DNA from: Polaribacter sp. BAL334
GTDB lineage: Bacteria; Bacteroidota; Bacteroidia; Flavobacteriales; Flavobacteriaceae
NCBI RefSeq assembly: GCF_015767435.1
Contig: NZ_JADWOV010000293.1
Span: 62,001-126,000, forward strand
Length of the DNA: 64,000 nt
Direction: 5' to 3'
The notes beneath the pieces are model-generated. The model had not been told where the DNA came from. It made no database searches and worked only from the letters and a program-made list of their open reading frames with translations. Every line of letters begins with the position of its first letter. Within the stretch, counting starts at the first letter, position 1. The position numbers and the translations under genes were made by a program. Positions 52,169 through 61,516 of this stretch are shown one piece after another.

Positions 52169-55126
52169 ATGAAAAAACTACTTTTTGTGCTCTTTTTCTT
52201 GTCGATTTCTTTAGCAAATGCTCAAGATTACTTTCCGACAAATTCTGGAGTAAAAACCTCCAAAAGCAATTTAGTTGCTTTTACAAATGCCACCATTTAT
52301 GTCACACACGAACAAATTATCCAAAAAGGAACTTTGTTAGTGAAAGATGGAAAAGTTGCCGAAGTTGGAAAATCAGTAAAAATTCCAACTGGCGCAAAAA
52401 TCATTGATTTGGATGGAAAAATGATCTATCCATCATTTATTGATATTTATTCCGATTTTGGAATTGCAAAACCAAAAAGAAATCCTTCAGATTCAAGATC
52501 TTCTCAATACGAAGCTGAAAGAGAAGGCTATTATTGGAATGACCACATTCGTCCTGAAACCAATCCCATTAGCGATTTTAAATTCGATAACAAAAAAGCA
52601 ACAGAGCTTTTAAATGCTGGATTTGGTGCTGTGAATACTCATTTGCAAGATGGAATTATTCGTGGAAATGGCTTGTTAGTCGCTTTAAATCCAAACACTA
52701 CGAATGCTTACCGAATTTTAGATACCAAATCAGCACAGTTTTTATCATTCAATAAAAGTGTGCAATCAAGACAATCTTACCCTGCTTCAAGAATGGGTGC
52801 TATGGCTTTGTTGCGTCAAGTGTATTTGGATGCAGATTGGTATGCCAAAGGAAATATGAAAAACAAAGATTTGGCTTTAGAAGCGTTAAACAAGAATAAA
52901 AATTTAGTACAAATTTTTGAAACTGGTGATCATTTAGATGCTGTGAGAGCTGATAAAGTGGGTGATGAATTTGGAATTCAATATACAATTGTGGGTTCTG
53001 GAGATGAATTTGAACGCATCAATGACATCAAAAAGACAAATGCTACGTTCATTATTCCAATTGATTTTACAACTCCTTTTGATGTTTCAAATCCGTTGTT
53101 GGCTGAACAAATTTCTTTAAGAGACATGCGTAAATGGAATCAAGATCCTTCAAATTTGGCTGTTTTAGAAAAAAATGGAGTGCCATTTGCGTTGACAACT
53201 TACAAATTAAAATCAGCTGAAACCTTTCATAAAAATTTGCAAAAAGCAATTGAATATGGTTTTGATAAAAAAACAGCTTTGGCTTCGTTGACCACAATTC
53301 CTGCAAAAATTATTGGAAATGCAACTGTCGGAAATTTGAACAAAGGAAGCTTTGCTAATTTCATTATCACTTCAGGAGATGTTTTTGACGCTTCATCAAC
53401 CATTCATGAAAATTGGGTTCAAGGTGAACAAAATATCATTAATGATATGAATATCAAGGATATTACTGGTGAGTATATGCTCTCTGTAAATGGTAAAAAT
53501 TACGATTTATCCATCACAGGAAAAGGGGCAAAACAAGCAGGAACTATCAAATTAGAAGACAAAAAAATCACTTCAAAATTCTCTTTTCAAAACGATTGGG
53601 TTGAAATCACTTTGGATGATGAGGGTTACACTCGTTTGATGGGAAAAATTATCAATGCTGCCAATGTGATGGAAGGAAGTGCTTTTGATACAAAAGGCAA
53701 CAAAACTTCTTGGTCCGCAAGTAAAAAAGTAGCCAAAGAAGAAGCAAAAAAGAAAGACGAAAAATCATCAGACAAAGAAATTTTAGTGATGCCCGTAAGT
53801 TTTCCAAATGTTGGATTTGGAAATTATACACAGCCAACATCTGAATCGATTTTAATTAAAAACGTTACTGTTTGGACTAGTGAAGATGCTGGAATTTTAG
53901 AAAACACCGACGTTTTATTAAAAGACGGAAAAATTGCTAAAATTGGTAAAAATCTTTCTACGAAAGGTGTTGTAGAAATAGATGGAACAGGCAAACATTT
54001 AACAGCAGGAATCATTGACGAGCATTCGCATATTGCTACATCAGCCGTTAATGAAGGTGCTCATAATTCCTCTGCGGAAGTTACCATTGAAGATGTGGTT
54101 GATCCAACAGACATCAATATTTATAGAAATATTTCAGGAGGAACCACTACTGCTCAAATCTTACATGGTTCTGCAAATCCAATTGGAGGACGTTCAGCCA
54201 TCATCAAACTAAAATGGGGAGAAAATGCTGAAAATATGATTTATAAAAACTCTCCAAAGTTCATCAAATTTGCTTTGGGAGAAAATGTAAAACAATCCAG
54301 AAGTACGAATGGTACTCGTTTTCCACAATCAAGAATGGGTGTTGAACAGGTTTTTGTAGATTATTTTACCAGAGCTAAAGAATATGAAACCTTGAAAAAA
54401 AGTGGGCAAGCTTTTAGAAAAGATATTGAAATGGAAACGTTGTTAGAAATTTTAAATGGTGAACGTTTTATTTCTTGTCATTCTTATGTGCAATCAGAAA
54501 TCAATATGTTGCTGAAAGTCGCAGAAAAATTCAATTTTAAAATCAACACGTTTACGCATATTTTAGAAGGATATAAAGTGGCTGATAAAATGGCAAAACA
54601 TGGAGTTGGTGGTTCTACTTTTTCAGATTGGTGGGCTTATAAATATGAAGTAATTGATGCAATTCCTTACAATGCTGCTATCATGCACAATGCTGGAGTA
54701 ACAGTAGCCATCAATTCTGATGACCGAGAAATGTCAAGAAGACTAAATCAAGAAGCTGCAAAAACAGTAAAATATGGAGGCATTTCTGAATTAGAAGCAT
54801 GGAAAATGGTGACCATCAATCCTGCAAAATTGTTGCATATTGATGATAAAGTTGGTAGTATCAAAGAAGGAAAAGAAGCAGATGTTGTATTGTGGAGCAG
54901 TCATCCAATGTCAATCTACACAAAAGTTGAAAAAACAATTATTGATGGAAAAGTATTTTTTGATGTGAATGAAGATGTGAAAAAACGGGAAGCTATCAAA
55001 GAAGAAAAAAGCAACTTAATCAATATGATGCTGAAAGAAAAAATGGGAGGAGCACAAACAAGAGTTCCTATGAAAAGAGAAGATCGCAATTTTCACTGTG
55101 ATACATTAGAAGAAACTAAAAGTTAA
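52169..55126 (+). CDS. Exported double amidohydrolase-like protein
   Basis: A 985-residue protein with signal peptide MKKLLFVLFFLSISLANAQ (1-19). It holds two amidohydrolase-like units. In the first (about 25-425), the place of the metal-binding HxH reads IDIYSDFG after GKMIYPSF, so it is probably inactive. In the second (about 560-960), GKHLTAGIIDEHSHIA keeps HxH, and EGYKVADKMAKHG, HNAGVTVAINSDD and a C-terminal GSIKEGKEADVVLW are present, so this unit is probably active. The linker between them is Lys-rich. The second, shorter amidohydrolase gene follows after three bases. The substrate is unknown; dipeptides or cyclic amides are typical for the superfamily. Confidence 0.88.
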   Translation: MKKLLFVLFFLSISLANAQDYFPTNSGVKTSKSNLVAFTNATIYVTHEQIIQKGTLLVKDGKVAEVGKSVKIPTGAKIIDLDGKMIYPSFIDIYSDFGIAKPKRNPSDSRSSQYEAEREGYYWNDHIRPETNPISDFKFDNKKATELLNAGFGAVNTHLQDGIIRGNGLLVALNPNTTNAYRILDTKSAQFLSFNKSVQSRQSYPASRMGAMALLRQVYLDADWYAKGNMKNKDLALEALNKNKNLVQIFETGDHLDAVRADKVGDEFGIQYTIVGSGDEFERINDIKKTNATFIIPIDFTTPFDVSNPLLAEQISLRDMRKWNQDPSNLAVLEKNGVPFALTTYKLKSAETFHKNLQKAIEYGFDKKTALASLTTIPAKIIGNATVGNLNKGSFANFIITSGDVFDASSTIHENWVQGEQNIINDMNIKDITGEYMLSVNGKNYDLSITGKGAKQAGTIKLEDKKITSKFSFQNDWVEITLDDEGYTRLMGKIINAANVMEGSAFDTKGNKTSWSASKKVAKEEAKKKDEKSSDKEILVMPVSFPNVGFGNYTQPTSESILIKNVTVWTSEDAGILENTDVLLKDGKIAKIGKNLSTKGVVEIDGTGKHLTAGIIDEHSHIATSAVNEGAHNSSAEVTIEDVVDPTDINIYRNISGGTTTAQILHGSANPIGGRSAIIKLKWGENAENMIYKNSPKFIKFALGENVKQSRSTNGTRFPQSRMGVEQVFVDYFTRAKEYETLKKSGQAFRKDIEMETLLEILNGERFISCHSYVQSEINMLLKVAEKFNFKINTFTHILEGYKVADKMAKHGVGGSTFSDWWAYKYEVIDAIPYNAAIMHNAGVTVAINSDDREMSRRLNQEAAKTVKYGGISELEAWKMVTINPAKLLHIDDKVGSIKEGKEADVVLWSSHPMSIYTKVEKTIIDGKVFFDVNEDVKKREAIKEEKSNLINMMLKEKMGGAQTRVPMKREDRNFHCDTLEETKS

Positions 55127-55129
55127 AAA

Positions 55130-56428
55130 ATGATGAAAAATATAATAAAAATCGTACTGTTTTTTGCTTTTGTAGGAAACATAGTTGCACAACAAACACC
55201 AGCATCAAAACAAACCACCGCTTTTTCTATTGAAGGCGCAACAGCACACTTAGGCAATGGTCAAGTAATTGAAAATTCATTGATTATGTTTGCTGACGGA
55301 AAAATCACTTTTGTAGGAAGTGCCATGATGAAAATTGCCAGAATGGGAACAATCATCAATGCAACAGGAAAACACATTTATCCAGGATTTATAGCATTGG
55401 ATGCCACTTTAGGTTTGGTAGAAATCGATGCTGTAAAAGCCAGTGATGATGAAAGCGAAATTGGGATTATGAATCCACATGTTCGCAGTTTAATTGCCTA
55501 CAATGCTGAAAGCAAATTGGTGGAATCTATGAGGCCAAATGGCGTTTTGATGGCGCAAATTGTTCCTAGAGGAGGTACAATTTCAGGGACTTCTTCAGTG
55601 GTTCAAATGGATGCTTGGAATTGGGAAGATGCAGTTATTAAAGTTGATGACGCAATTCATTTAAATTGGCCAGGAAGCTTTACGAGTGGAAGATGGTGGT
55701 TAGGAGAAGATCCTGCATTGAAACCAAATCCTGAATATCCAAAAAATGTTGATAAAATAAAGAGCTTTTTGACAGATGCGAAACAATATGTAGCTTCAAA
55801 ATCGGATAAAATGCATTTGCCATTTGCAGCAACAAAAGGACTTTTTGATGGTTCTCAAAAATTCTTTATTCATGTAAATGGTGAAAAAGAAATCACAGAT
55901 GCCATCACAATGAGCAAAGAAATGGGTATTCATAATTTGGTAATTGTTCGTGGTGAAGGAGCTGAAAAAGTAACAGATTTGTTAGTAAAAAATAACGTTC
56001 CTGTAATAATTAACAGACCTCATAGAAATTCAAATAGCGAAGATGATGCCTATGATGAAACCTATACAATCGCAAAAAGATTGATAGATAAAGGCGTATT
56101 AGTTGGTCTTGGAATGGAAGGACAAATGGATAGAATGAATACTAGAAACTTGCCTTTTTACGCAGGAACTTTTGCAGCTTTTGGTTTGGAAAAAGAAAAA
56201 GCAGTACAGCTAATTACTGGAGATGCAGCAAAAATTTTAGGCATTGATGCATTTGCAGGAACTTTGGAAGTAGGAAAAGATGCTACACTTTTTATTTCTG
56301 AAGGAGATGCTTTAGATATGAGAACCAATCAAATTTCGGAAGCTTATATCCAAGGAAGGAAAATTAGTTTGGAAAGTCATCAAACTACTTTGTGGAAACG
56401 CTATGCTGAAAAATTCAAATCAGAATAG
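55130..56428 (+). CDS. Exported amidohydrolase-like protein, probably a pseudoenzyme
   Basis: A 432-residue protein with signal peptide MMKNIIKIVLFFAFVGNIVAQ (about 1-21; ATG at 55130 or 55133). The amidohydrolase outline is present: an N-terminal sheet with ADGKITFVG, GKHIYPGFIALDATLG, VIINRPHRNSNSEDD, and a C-terminal TLEVGKDATLFIS. The HxH metal site after YPGF is replaced by ALDATLG, so metal binding is doubtful. It follows the double amidohydrolase by three bases in one operon, and both end at a strong terminator. The two proteins could form a complex in which this copy is structural (inference). Confidence 0.85.
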   Translation: MMKNIIKIVLFFAFVGNIVAQQTPASKQTTAFSIEGATAHLGNGQVIENSLIMFADGKITFVGSAMMKIARMGTIINATGKHIYPGFIALDATLGLVEIDAVKASDDESEIGIMNPHVRSLIAYNAESKLVESMRPNGVLMAQIVPRGGTISGTSSVVQMDAWNWEDAVIKVDDAIHLNWPGSFTSGRWWLGEDPALKPNPEYPKNVDKIKSFLTDAKQYVASKSDKMHLPFAATKGLFDGSQKFFIHVNGEKEITDAITMSKEMGIHNLVIVRGEGAEKVTDLLVKNNVPVIINRPHRNSNSEDDAYDETYTIAKRLIDKGVLVGLGMEGQMDRMNTRNLPFYAGTFAAFGLEKEKAVQLITGDAAKILGIDAFAGTLEVGKDATLFISEGDALDMRTNQISEAYIQGRKISLESHQTTLWKRYAEKFKSE

Positions 56429-56462
56429 AATACTCTTTAAGTAAAACTTATTGAAAAAAAAA

Positions 56463-56487
56463 GGCTCGCAAATTGCGAGCCTTTTTT
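56463..56487 (+). terminator. Rho-independent terminator of the amidohydrolase operon
   Basis: GGCTCGC (56463-56469) and GCGAGCC (56475-56481) form a GC-rich stem with a 5-base loop. A-rich sequence precedes it and six T follow. Confidence 0.95.
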
Positions 56488-56608
56488 ATGAAGACATTTG
56501 ATGACTTTAAAAAACCTATTTCTTTTTCTAACAAAATTTCCCAAACTGAAAGATATTTTTATGGTAAAATTAAAGTCATTACAAATATTAAAAAGTTTAT
56601 AGTAGCTT

Positions 56609-56634
56609 AAAATACCTACAATTAGGTATTTTTG
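56609..56634 (+). promoter_or_regulatory. Palindrome overlapping the -7 box of the RNA methyltransferase gene
   Basis: AAAATACCTA (56609-56618) is the exact complement of TAGGTATTTT (56623-56632), with a 4-base centre. The -7 box TATTTTTG (56627-56634, an exact TAnnTTTG match) starts within the right arm, so a dimeric regulator bound here would block transcription. The gene's ATG at 56649 is 14 bases beyond. Confidence 0.6.
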
Positions 56635-56648
56635 TGTTTTTAAAATCC

Positions 56649-57434
56649 ATGAAAGAAATCACTAGTATTCAGAATCCTTTTATCAAAAATTTGCTCAAAT
56701 TGCAAGAAAAAGCCAGAGAACGAAAAAAGCAAGGGCTTTTTTTGATTGAGGGAAAAAGAGAAATTGAATTGGCAAAAAAAGGCGGTTACGAAATCACTTC
56801 CCTCCTATTTTTGACTGATAAAAAGGACGAAAATCTTTTACTTGATTTTCCAACCGCTGAACAAATCATGATTTCTCAAGAAATCTATGACAAACTTGCT
56901 TATAGAAAAACTACGGAAGGAATTTTAGCAATCGCAAAAACAAAATCTTTATCTCTTTCTGAGATACAACTCTCAGAAAATCCATTAATTTTAGTGGCTG
57001 AAAGTATTGAAAAACCTGGAAATATTGGAGCCATTTTACGCACTGCAGATGCTGCAAATATTGATGCTGTATTGATTGCTGATGCTAAAAGCGATGTGTA
57101 CAATCCCAATATAATTCGTTCAAGTGTGGGTTGCGTTTTTACGAATCAAATTGCCATAGGAACTTCTGAAGAAATTATAGCTTTTCTTCAAGAAAAAAAC
57201 ATTCAAATTTTTGCAGCAACTTTGCAAAATTCGAATGCTTACCATCAAGAAAATTATACAAAATCGGCAGCCATTGTTGTAGGAACAGAAGATACTGGTT
57301 TGACTGAAATTTGGCGCACAAATGCCACTCAAAACATCAATATTCCTATGGAAGGAATGATTGATTCTATGAACGTTTCTGTAGCAGCTGCAATTCTTTT
57401 ATTTGAAGCAAAAAGACAACGAAATTTTAAATAA
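56649..57434 (+). CDS. SpoU/TrmH-family RNA 2'-O-methyltransferase
   Basis: A 261-residue enzyme that methylates ribose in rRNA or tRNA using SAM. An N-terminal substrate-binding domain (about 1-95, IQNPFIKNLLKLQEKARERKKQG) precedes the trefoil-knot SPOUT domain. Its motif 1 is ESIEKPGNIGAILRTADA (about 118-135), motif 2 IVVGTEDTGLTEIW (about 213) and motif 3 NIPMEGMIDSMNVSVAAAILLFE (about 233-255). The exact target cannot be told from sequence; RlmB-like is likely. ATG at 56649 is chosen over an in-frame GTG at 56634, which overlaps the promoter box. It is followed by the M48 peptidase gene after three bases. Confidence 0.93.
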   Translation: MKEITSIQNPFIKNLLKLQEKARERKKQGLFLIEGKREIELAKKGGYEITSLLFLTDKKDENLLLDFPTAEQIMISQEIYDKLAYRKTTEGILAIAKTKSLSLSEIQLSENPLILVAESIEKPGNIGAILRTADAANIDAVLIADAKSDVYNPNIIRSSVGCVFTNQIAIGTSEEIIAFLQEKNIQIFAATLQNSNAYHQENYTKSAAIVVGTEDTGLTEIWRTNATQNINIPMEGMIDSMNVSVAAAILLFEAKRQRNFK

Positions 57435-57437
57435 CTT

Positions 57438-58670
57438 ATGAATTCTGATATTTTATTTTACATTATTATCGGCATTTTAATCATTGATTTTCTGTTTGAT
57501 TTGTACTTAGATTTTCTAAATCAGAGAAAATATGATGATGAAATCCCCGAAAAATTATCAGATGTGTATGATGAAGATGCCTATAAAAAATCGCAAGCTT
57601 ATAAAAAAGGAAATGCCCGTTTTTCAAGAATCACTTCTTTATTTTCAATCACTTCAACATTGTTGTTTTTCTTTTTTGAGGGATTCAAATTCGTAGATGA
57701 ATTGGCGAGATTGTATACAAACAATGCCATTTTAGTGGCGTTGATTTTCTTTGGAATTATCCTTTTGGGTTCTGATATTTTAACAACGCCATTCTCCTAT
57801 TACAAAACATTTGTCATCGAAGAAAAGTTTGGATTTAACAAAATGACTCGCAAAACTTTTTGGTTAGACAAACTAAAAAGTTGGTTGATGAGTATCATTT
57901 TAGGTGGGGGAATTTTAGCAATCATCATGGTATTTTATCAATTTTCTGGAGAATATTTTTGGATATATACTTGGATTTTCATTGCTGTATTTAGCATTTT
58001 TATGAATCTATTTTATGCCAAATTGATTGTCCCTATTTTCAACAAACAAACTCCATTAGAAGAGGGAGAATTGAAATCGGCAATAGAATCCTATGCGCAA
58101 AAAGTGGGTTTTACCTTGCAAAATATCTTTGTAATTGATGGTTCAAAACGCTCTACAAAAACAAATGCATATTTTTCTGGTTTTGGTTCTCAAAAAAGAA
58201 TTACGTTGTTTGACACCTTAATCAATGATTTAGAAACCGAAGAAATCGTGGCTGTTTTAGCACATGAAGTAGGACATTACAAACGAAAACATATCATTTA
58301 TAATTTAGTAATTTCTACAGTAATTACTGGTTTTATGCTTTATTTGTTGTCACTTTTTATTAGTTCGCCATTATTGTCAAATGCTTTGAGCGTTTCAACA
58401 CCTAGTTTTCATATTGGAATGATTGCTTTTGGAATTTTGTATTCACCAATCTCCGAAATCACTGGAATATTTATGAATATGCTCTCAAGAAAATTTGAAT
58501 ATCAAGCAGATAATTATGCAAAAAATACCTTTGATGGTCGCTATTTAATTTCATCACTCAAAAAATTATCTAAAAATAGTTTGAGCAATTTAACGCCACA
58601 TAAAGCATACGTTTTTGTGCATTATTCTCATCCAACTTTATTGCAACGAATTGAAAATTTAGAATCCTAA
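57438..58670 (+). CDS. M48 family membrane metallopeptidase (STE24/CAAX-protease-like)
   Basis: A 410-residue integral membrane protease. Hydrophobic segments lie at about 7-24, 66-82, 98-115, 150-170, 177-195, 288-312 and 320-345. The zinc motif HEVGH is at 276-280 (LAHEVGHYKRKH), with the third ligand in FEYQADNYA near 355. The sequence NKQTPLEEGELKSAIESYAQKVGF and a YFSGFGSQKRITLFDTL phrase are typical of STE24-type M48A enzymes. HPTLLQRI near the C-terminus is also conserved. Likely functions are membrane protein quality control. It is three bases after the RNA methyltransferase gene, in one operon. Confidence 0.94.
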   Translation: MNSDILFYIIIGILIIDFLFDLYLDFLNQRKYDDEIPEKLSDVYDEDAYKKSQAYKKGNARFSRITSLFSITSTLLFFFFEGFKFVDELARLYTNNAILVALIFFGIILLGSDILTTPFSYYKTFVIEEKFGFNKMTRKTFWLDKLKSWLMSIILGGGILAIIMVFYQFSGEYFWIYTWIFIAVFSIFMNLFYAKLIVPIFNKQTPLEEGELKSAIESYAQKVGFTLQNIFVIDGSKRSTKTNAYFSGFGSQKRITLFDTLINDLETEEIVAVLAHEVGHYKRKHIIYNLVISTVITGFMLYLLSLFISSPLLSNALSVSTPSFHIGMIAFGILYSPISEITGIFMNMLSRKFEYQADNYAKNTFDGRYLISSLKKLSKNSLSNLTPHKAYVFVHYSHPTLLQRIENLES

Positions 58671-58729
58671 TTGTTGTATATTACAATTCAAATTAGTAAC
58701 TTCACTAATGATTTAAAAAAAATCAATAT

Positions 58730-60967
58730 ATGCTTGCAATGCAATATACTGCCTCCTTAGAAGAAGAAAATAAAGAAATTGCAAATCGTTACAAAGATTT
58801 GCTAAAAGGTACTTATGAAGTGCTGTCAAAAGAAGATAAAGAACTCATCAGAAAAGCATTTGACATTGCTGTTGATGCACATTCCAAACAACGCAGAAAA
58901 ACGGGGGAACCTTATATTTTTCATCCCATTGCAGTTGCTAAAATTGTAGCCAAAGAAATTGGTTTGGGAGCTGTTTCTATTGCTGCTGCTTTGTTACATG
59001 ATGTTGTGGAAGACACGCATTACACTCTTGAAGATATTGAGCAACAATTTGGAGAAACCATTGCAAGAATTGTTGATGGGTTGACCAAAATTTCGCGTTT
59101 AAACAAAGAACAAGACGCTTCTATTCAGGCAGAAAATTTCAGAAAAATGTTGCTGACATTGAATGATGATGTGCGTGTTATTCTGATAAAAATTGCTGAC
59201 AGATTGCACAATATGCAAACAATGAACGCAATGCCCGAAGACAAACAATTGAAAATTGCTTCGGAAACCTTATACATTTATGCACCTTTAGCTCACAGAT
59301 TAGGGTTGTATAACATCAAAACTGAATTGGAAGATTTAGGATTAAAATACACTGAACCAGAAGTTTACACTAGTATTGTTTCAAAAATAAAAGAGAGTAA
59401 AGAAGAACAGCAAAATTATTTAGAACGATTTACAAATACCCTCAAAAAAGGATTAGATAAAGAAAATTTTTCCTACGAAATCAAAGGACGATTTAAATCT
59501 ATTTTTTCCATAAGAAGGAAAATGTTGAAGCAAAATGTGACTTTTGAGGAAGTATATGACAAATTTGCCATCAGAATTATTTTCAAACCAGCAACTGAAG
59601 ATGAAAAATTTGAAGCTTGGAAAATCTATTCCATTGTCACTGATTATTTTAAACCCAATCCTTCTCGTTTACGCGATTGGATTTCTCAGCCAAAAACTAC
59701 AGGGTATGAAGCATTGCACATTACTGTAATTGGTCCTGATGCTCAATGGGTTGAAGTGCAAATACGTTCAGAACGGATGAATGAAATTGCAGAAAAAGGC
59801 TATGCTGCTCATTTTAAATACAAACAAGGAAATGACCATGAAAGTGGATTGGAAAATTGGTTGAACAAATTGAAAGAATCCTTAGAAAATCAAAGTTTGA
59901 ATGCTGTTGATTTTGTAGAAGAATTCAAATTGAACTTGTATTCCAAAGAAATTTATGTTTTTACACCAAAAGGAGAATTAAAATCCCTTCCCAAAGATGC
60001 CACTGCTTTGGATTTTGCGTTTTCAATTCACACAGATATTGGTTTGAAATGTAGGGGTGCAAAAGTAAATGGAAAATTAGTGCCATTAAGTCATACTTTA
60101 AACAGTGGTGATCAAATTGAAGTAATTACCACAACCATCAATAAACCCAATACTCGTTGGCTGGATTTTGTGATTACTGCCAGAGCAAAAACCAAGATTC
60201 GAGTTGCCTTAAAAGAGGAAGAAAAGAAAATTGCCGAAGAAGGAAAAGCAACACTATCAAGAAAATTACGCCACTTAAAAATACCTTTTAACGAAAAGAC
60301 AGTCAATGAGTTAGTGAATTATTTCAAATTACGTACAAGCTTTGATTTGTTTTACAGATTTGGAAATGGTGCCATTGACAATACCCAATTAAAAGCTTTT
60401 ATTGGACAAAGAAATAGTACTTTCTTAAACTTTTTCAAATCTAAATTACGAAGAAGCTCACAAACTGTTCACAAAGAAAATATTGAAGATTCTGATGAAA
60501 TTACCGAAAAATTTGACGCTCTTGTGTTTGGGAAAGAAGAAGAAAAATTGGATTACAAACTTTCAAAATGTTGCAATCCCATTCCTGGAGATAAAGTTTT
60601 TGGATTTTTAACCATCAATGATGGCATCAAAGTGCATAAAGTGAATTGTCCCAATGCCATTTCATTACAGTCGAATTATGCCTACAGAATTATTGCTTCA
60701 AAATGGATTGACTCTACCAAACAAGATTTCAATGTGATTTTGCAAATCAATGGTATTGACAAATCTGGTATTGTAAATAATGTAACTCGTGTAATTTCTA
60801 ACAATATAGGCGTTTTTATCAATAGCATCAATATTGCTGGAAAAGAAGGAGTTTTTGATGGAAAAATATCATTGAGTGTTAAAAATAGTACTCAATTGAA
60901 CAAATTAATCAAAAGTCTTCAAAAAGTAGAAGGAGTTAAAAATGTAGAACGTGTTAATAGAATGTAA
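58730..60967 (+). CDS. spoT: Bifunctional (p)ppGpp synthetase/hydrolase
   Basis: Makes and degrades the stringent-response alarmone. The 745 residues run as follows: HD hydrolase domain with HDVVEDT at 90-96 (His90, Asp91, Glu94, Asp95 intact), synthetase domain with RLRDWISQPKTTGYEALHITV (about 310-330), TGS domain (about 400-465, with KGELKSLPKDATALDFAFSIHTDIG), a helical/zinc-finger region containing LSKCCNPIPGDKVFG, and a C-terminal ACT domain. Intact HD and synthetase regions indicate a Rel/SpoT-type bifunctional enzyme. ATG at 58730 is used. No clear promoter box was found. It is monocistronic and lies before fur. Confidence 0.95.
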   Translation: MLAMQYTASLEEENKEIANRYKDLLKGTYEVLSKEDKELIRKAFDIAVDAHSKQRRKTGEPYIFHPIAVAKIVAKEIGLGAVSIAAALLHDVVEDTHYTLEDIEQQFGETIARIVDGLTKISRLNKEQDASIQAENFRKMLLTLNDDVRVILIKIADRLHNMQTMNAMPEDKQLKIASETLYIYAPLAHRLGLYNIKTELEDLGLKYTEPEVYTSIVSKIKESKEEQQNYLERFTNTLKKGLDKENFSYEIKGRFKSIFSIRRKMLKQNVTFEEVYDKFAIRIIFKPATEDEKFEAWKIYSIVTDYFKPNPSRLRDWISQPKTTGYEALHITVIGPDAQWVEVQIRSERMNEIAEKGYAAHFKYKQGNDHESGLENWLNKLKESLENQSLNAVDFVEEFKLNLYSKEIYVFTPKGELKSLPKDATALDFAFSIHTDIGLKCRGAKVNGKLVPLSHTLNSGDQIEVITTTINKPNTRWLDFVITARAKTKIRVALKEEEKKIAEEGKATLSRKLRHLKIPFNEKTVNELVNYFKLRTSFDLFYRFGNGAIDNTQLKAFIGQRNSTFLNFFKSKLRRSSQTVHKENIEDSDEITEKFDALVFGKEEEKLDYKLSKCCNPIPGDKVFGFLTINDGIKVHKVNCPNAISLQSNYAYRIIASKWIDSTKQDFNVILQINGIDKSGIVNNVTRVISNNIGVFINSINIAGKEGVFDGKISLSVKNSTQLNKLIKSLQKVEGVKNVERVNRM

Positions 60968-60985
60968 ATATCATTGTTATAAAAA

Positions 60986-61017
60986 TTGATATTTATAAAG
61001 AAATAACTGTAAATTTG
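60986..61017 (+). promoter_or_regulatory. Consensus promoter of the Fur-family gene
   Basis: TTG (60986-60988), 21 bases, then TAAATTTG (61010-61017): both elements and the spacing fit the Bacteroidota consensus. The ATG follows 20 bases after the box. Confidence 0.7.
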
Positions 61018-61037
61018 TCGTTTAAATTTTGAAACTC

Positions 61038-61487
61038 ATGAGTAATTCTTTTGAAAATCAAGAAGTCGTTAAGAAAGTTTTTACCTCATACTTAGAAGAA
61101 AAAAAGCATCGAAAAACGCCTGAACGTTACGCTATTCTCCAAGAAATTTATAATGCTGACGAGCATTTTGATATTGAATCTTTGTATATCAAAATGAAAA
61201 ATAAGAATTATAGAGTAAGTAGAGCTACACTTTACAACACGATTGATTTATTATTGGATTGTAATTTGGTGAGAAAACACCAATTTGACGGACAATCCAT
61301 GGCTCGTTATGAAAAAAGTTATTTTGATAAAAACCACGATCACGTCATCTTTACAGATTCTGGAGAAGTAAAAGAATTTTGCGATCCAAGAATTCAGGTC
61401 ATCAAAAAAACCATTGAAGAAATTTTTGACATCGATATTCAAAATCATTCCTTATATTTTTACGGAACAAAAAAGAAACACTCTTAA
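61038..61487 (+). CDS. fur: Fur family transcriptional regulator lacking the CxxC zinc site
   Basis: A 149-residue metal-dependent repressor. The winged-helix domain (about 10-90) has [34 protein letters not shown] and a recognition helix SRATLYN. The dimerisation domain shows HDH at 100-102, but where most Fur proteins read CLDCG this one has FTDSG, so the structural zinc CxxC is missing. Remaining metal ligands are plausible (His100, His102, and acidic residues). It could be Fur, Zur or PerR-like; Fur is a default. ATG at 61038 is chosen over a TTG at 61029. It is followed after 29 bases by purA. Confidence 0.88.
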   Translation: MSNSFENQEVVKKVFTSYLEEKKHRKTPERYAILQEIYNADEHFDIESLYIKMKNKNYRVSRATLYNTIDLLLDCNLVRKHQFDGQSMARYEKSYFDKNHDHVIFTDSGEVKEFCDPRIQVIKKTIEEIFDIDIQNHSLYFYGTKKKHS

Positions 61488-61516
61488 TACATATATAATA
61501 CAAATTAACACAACTA

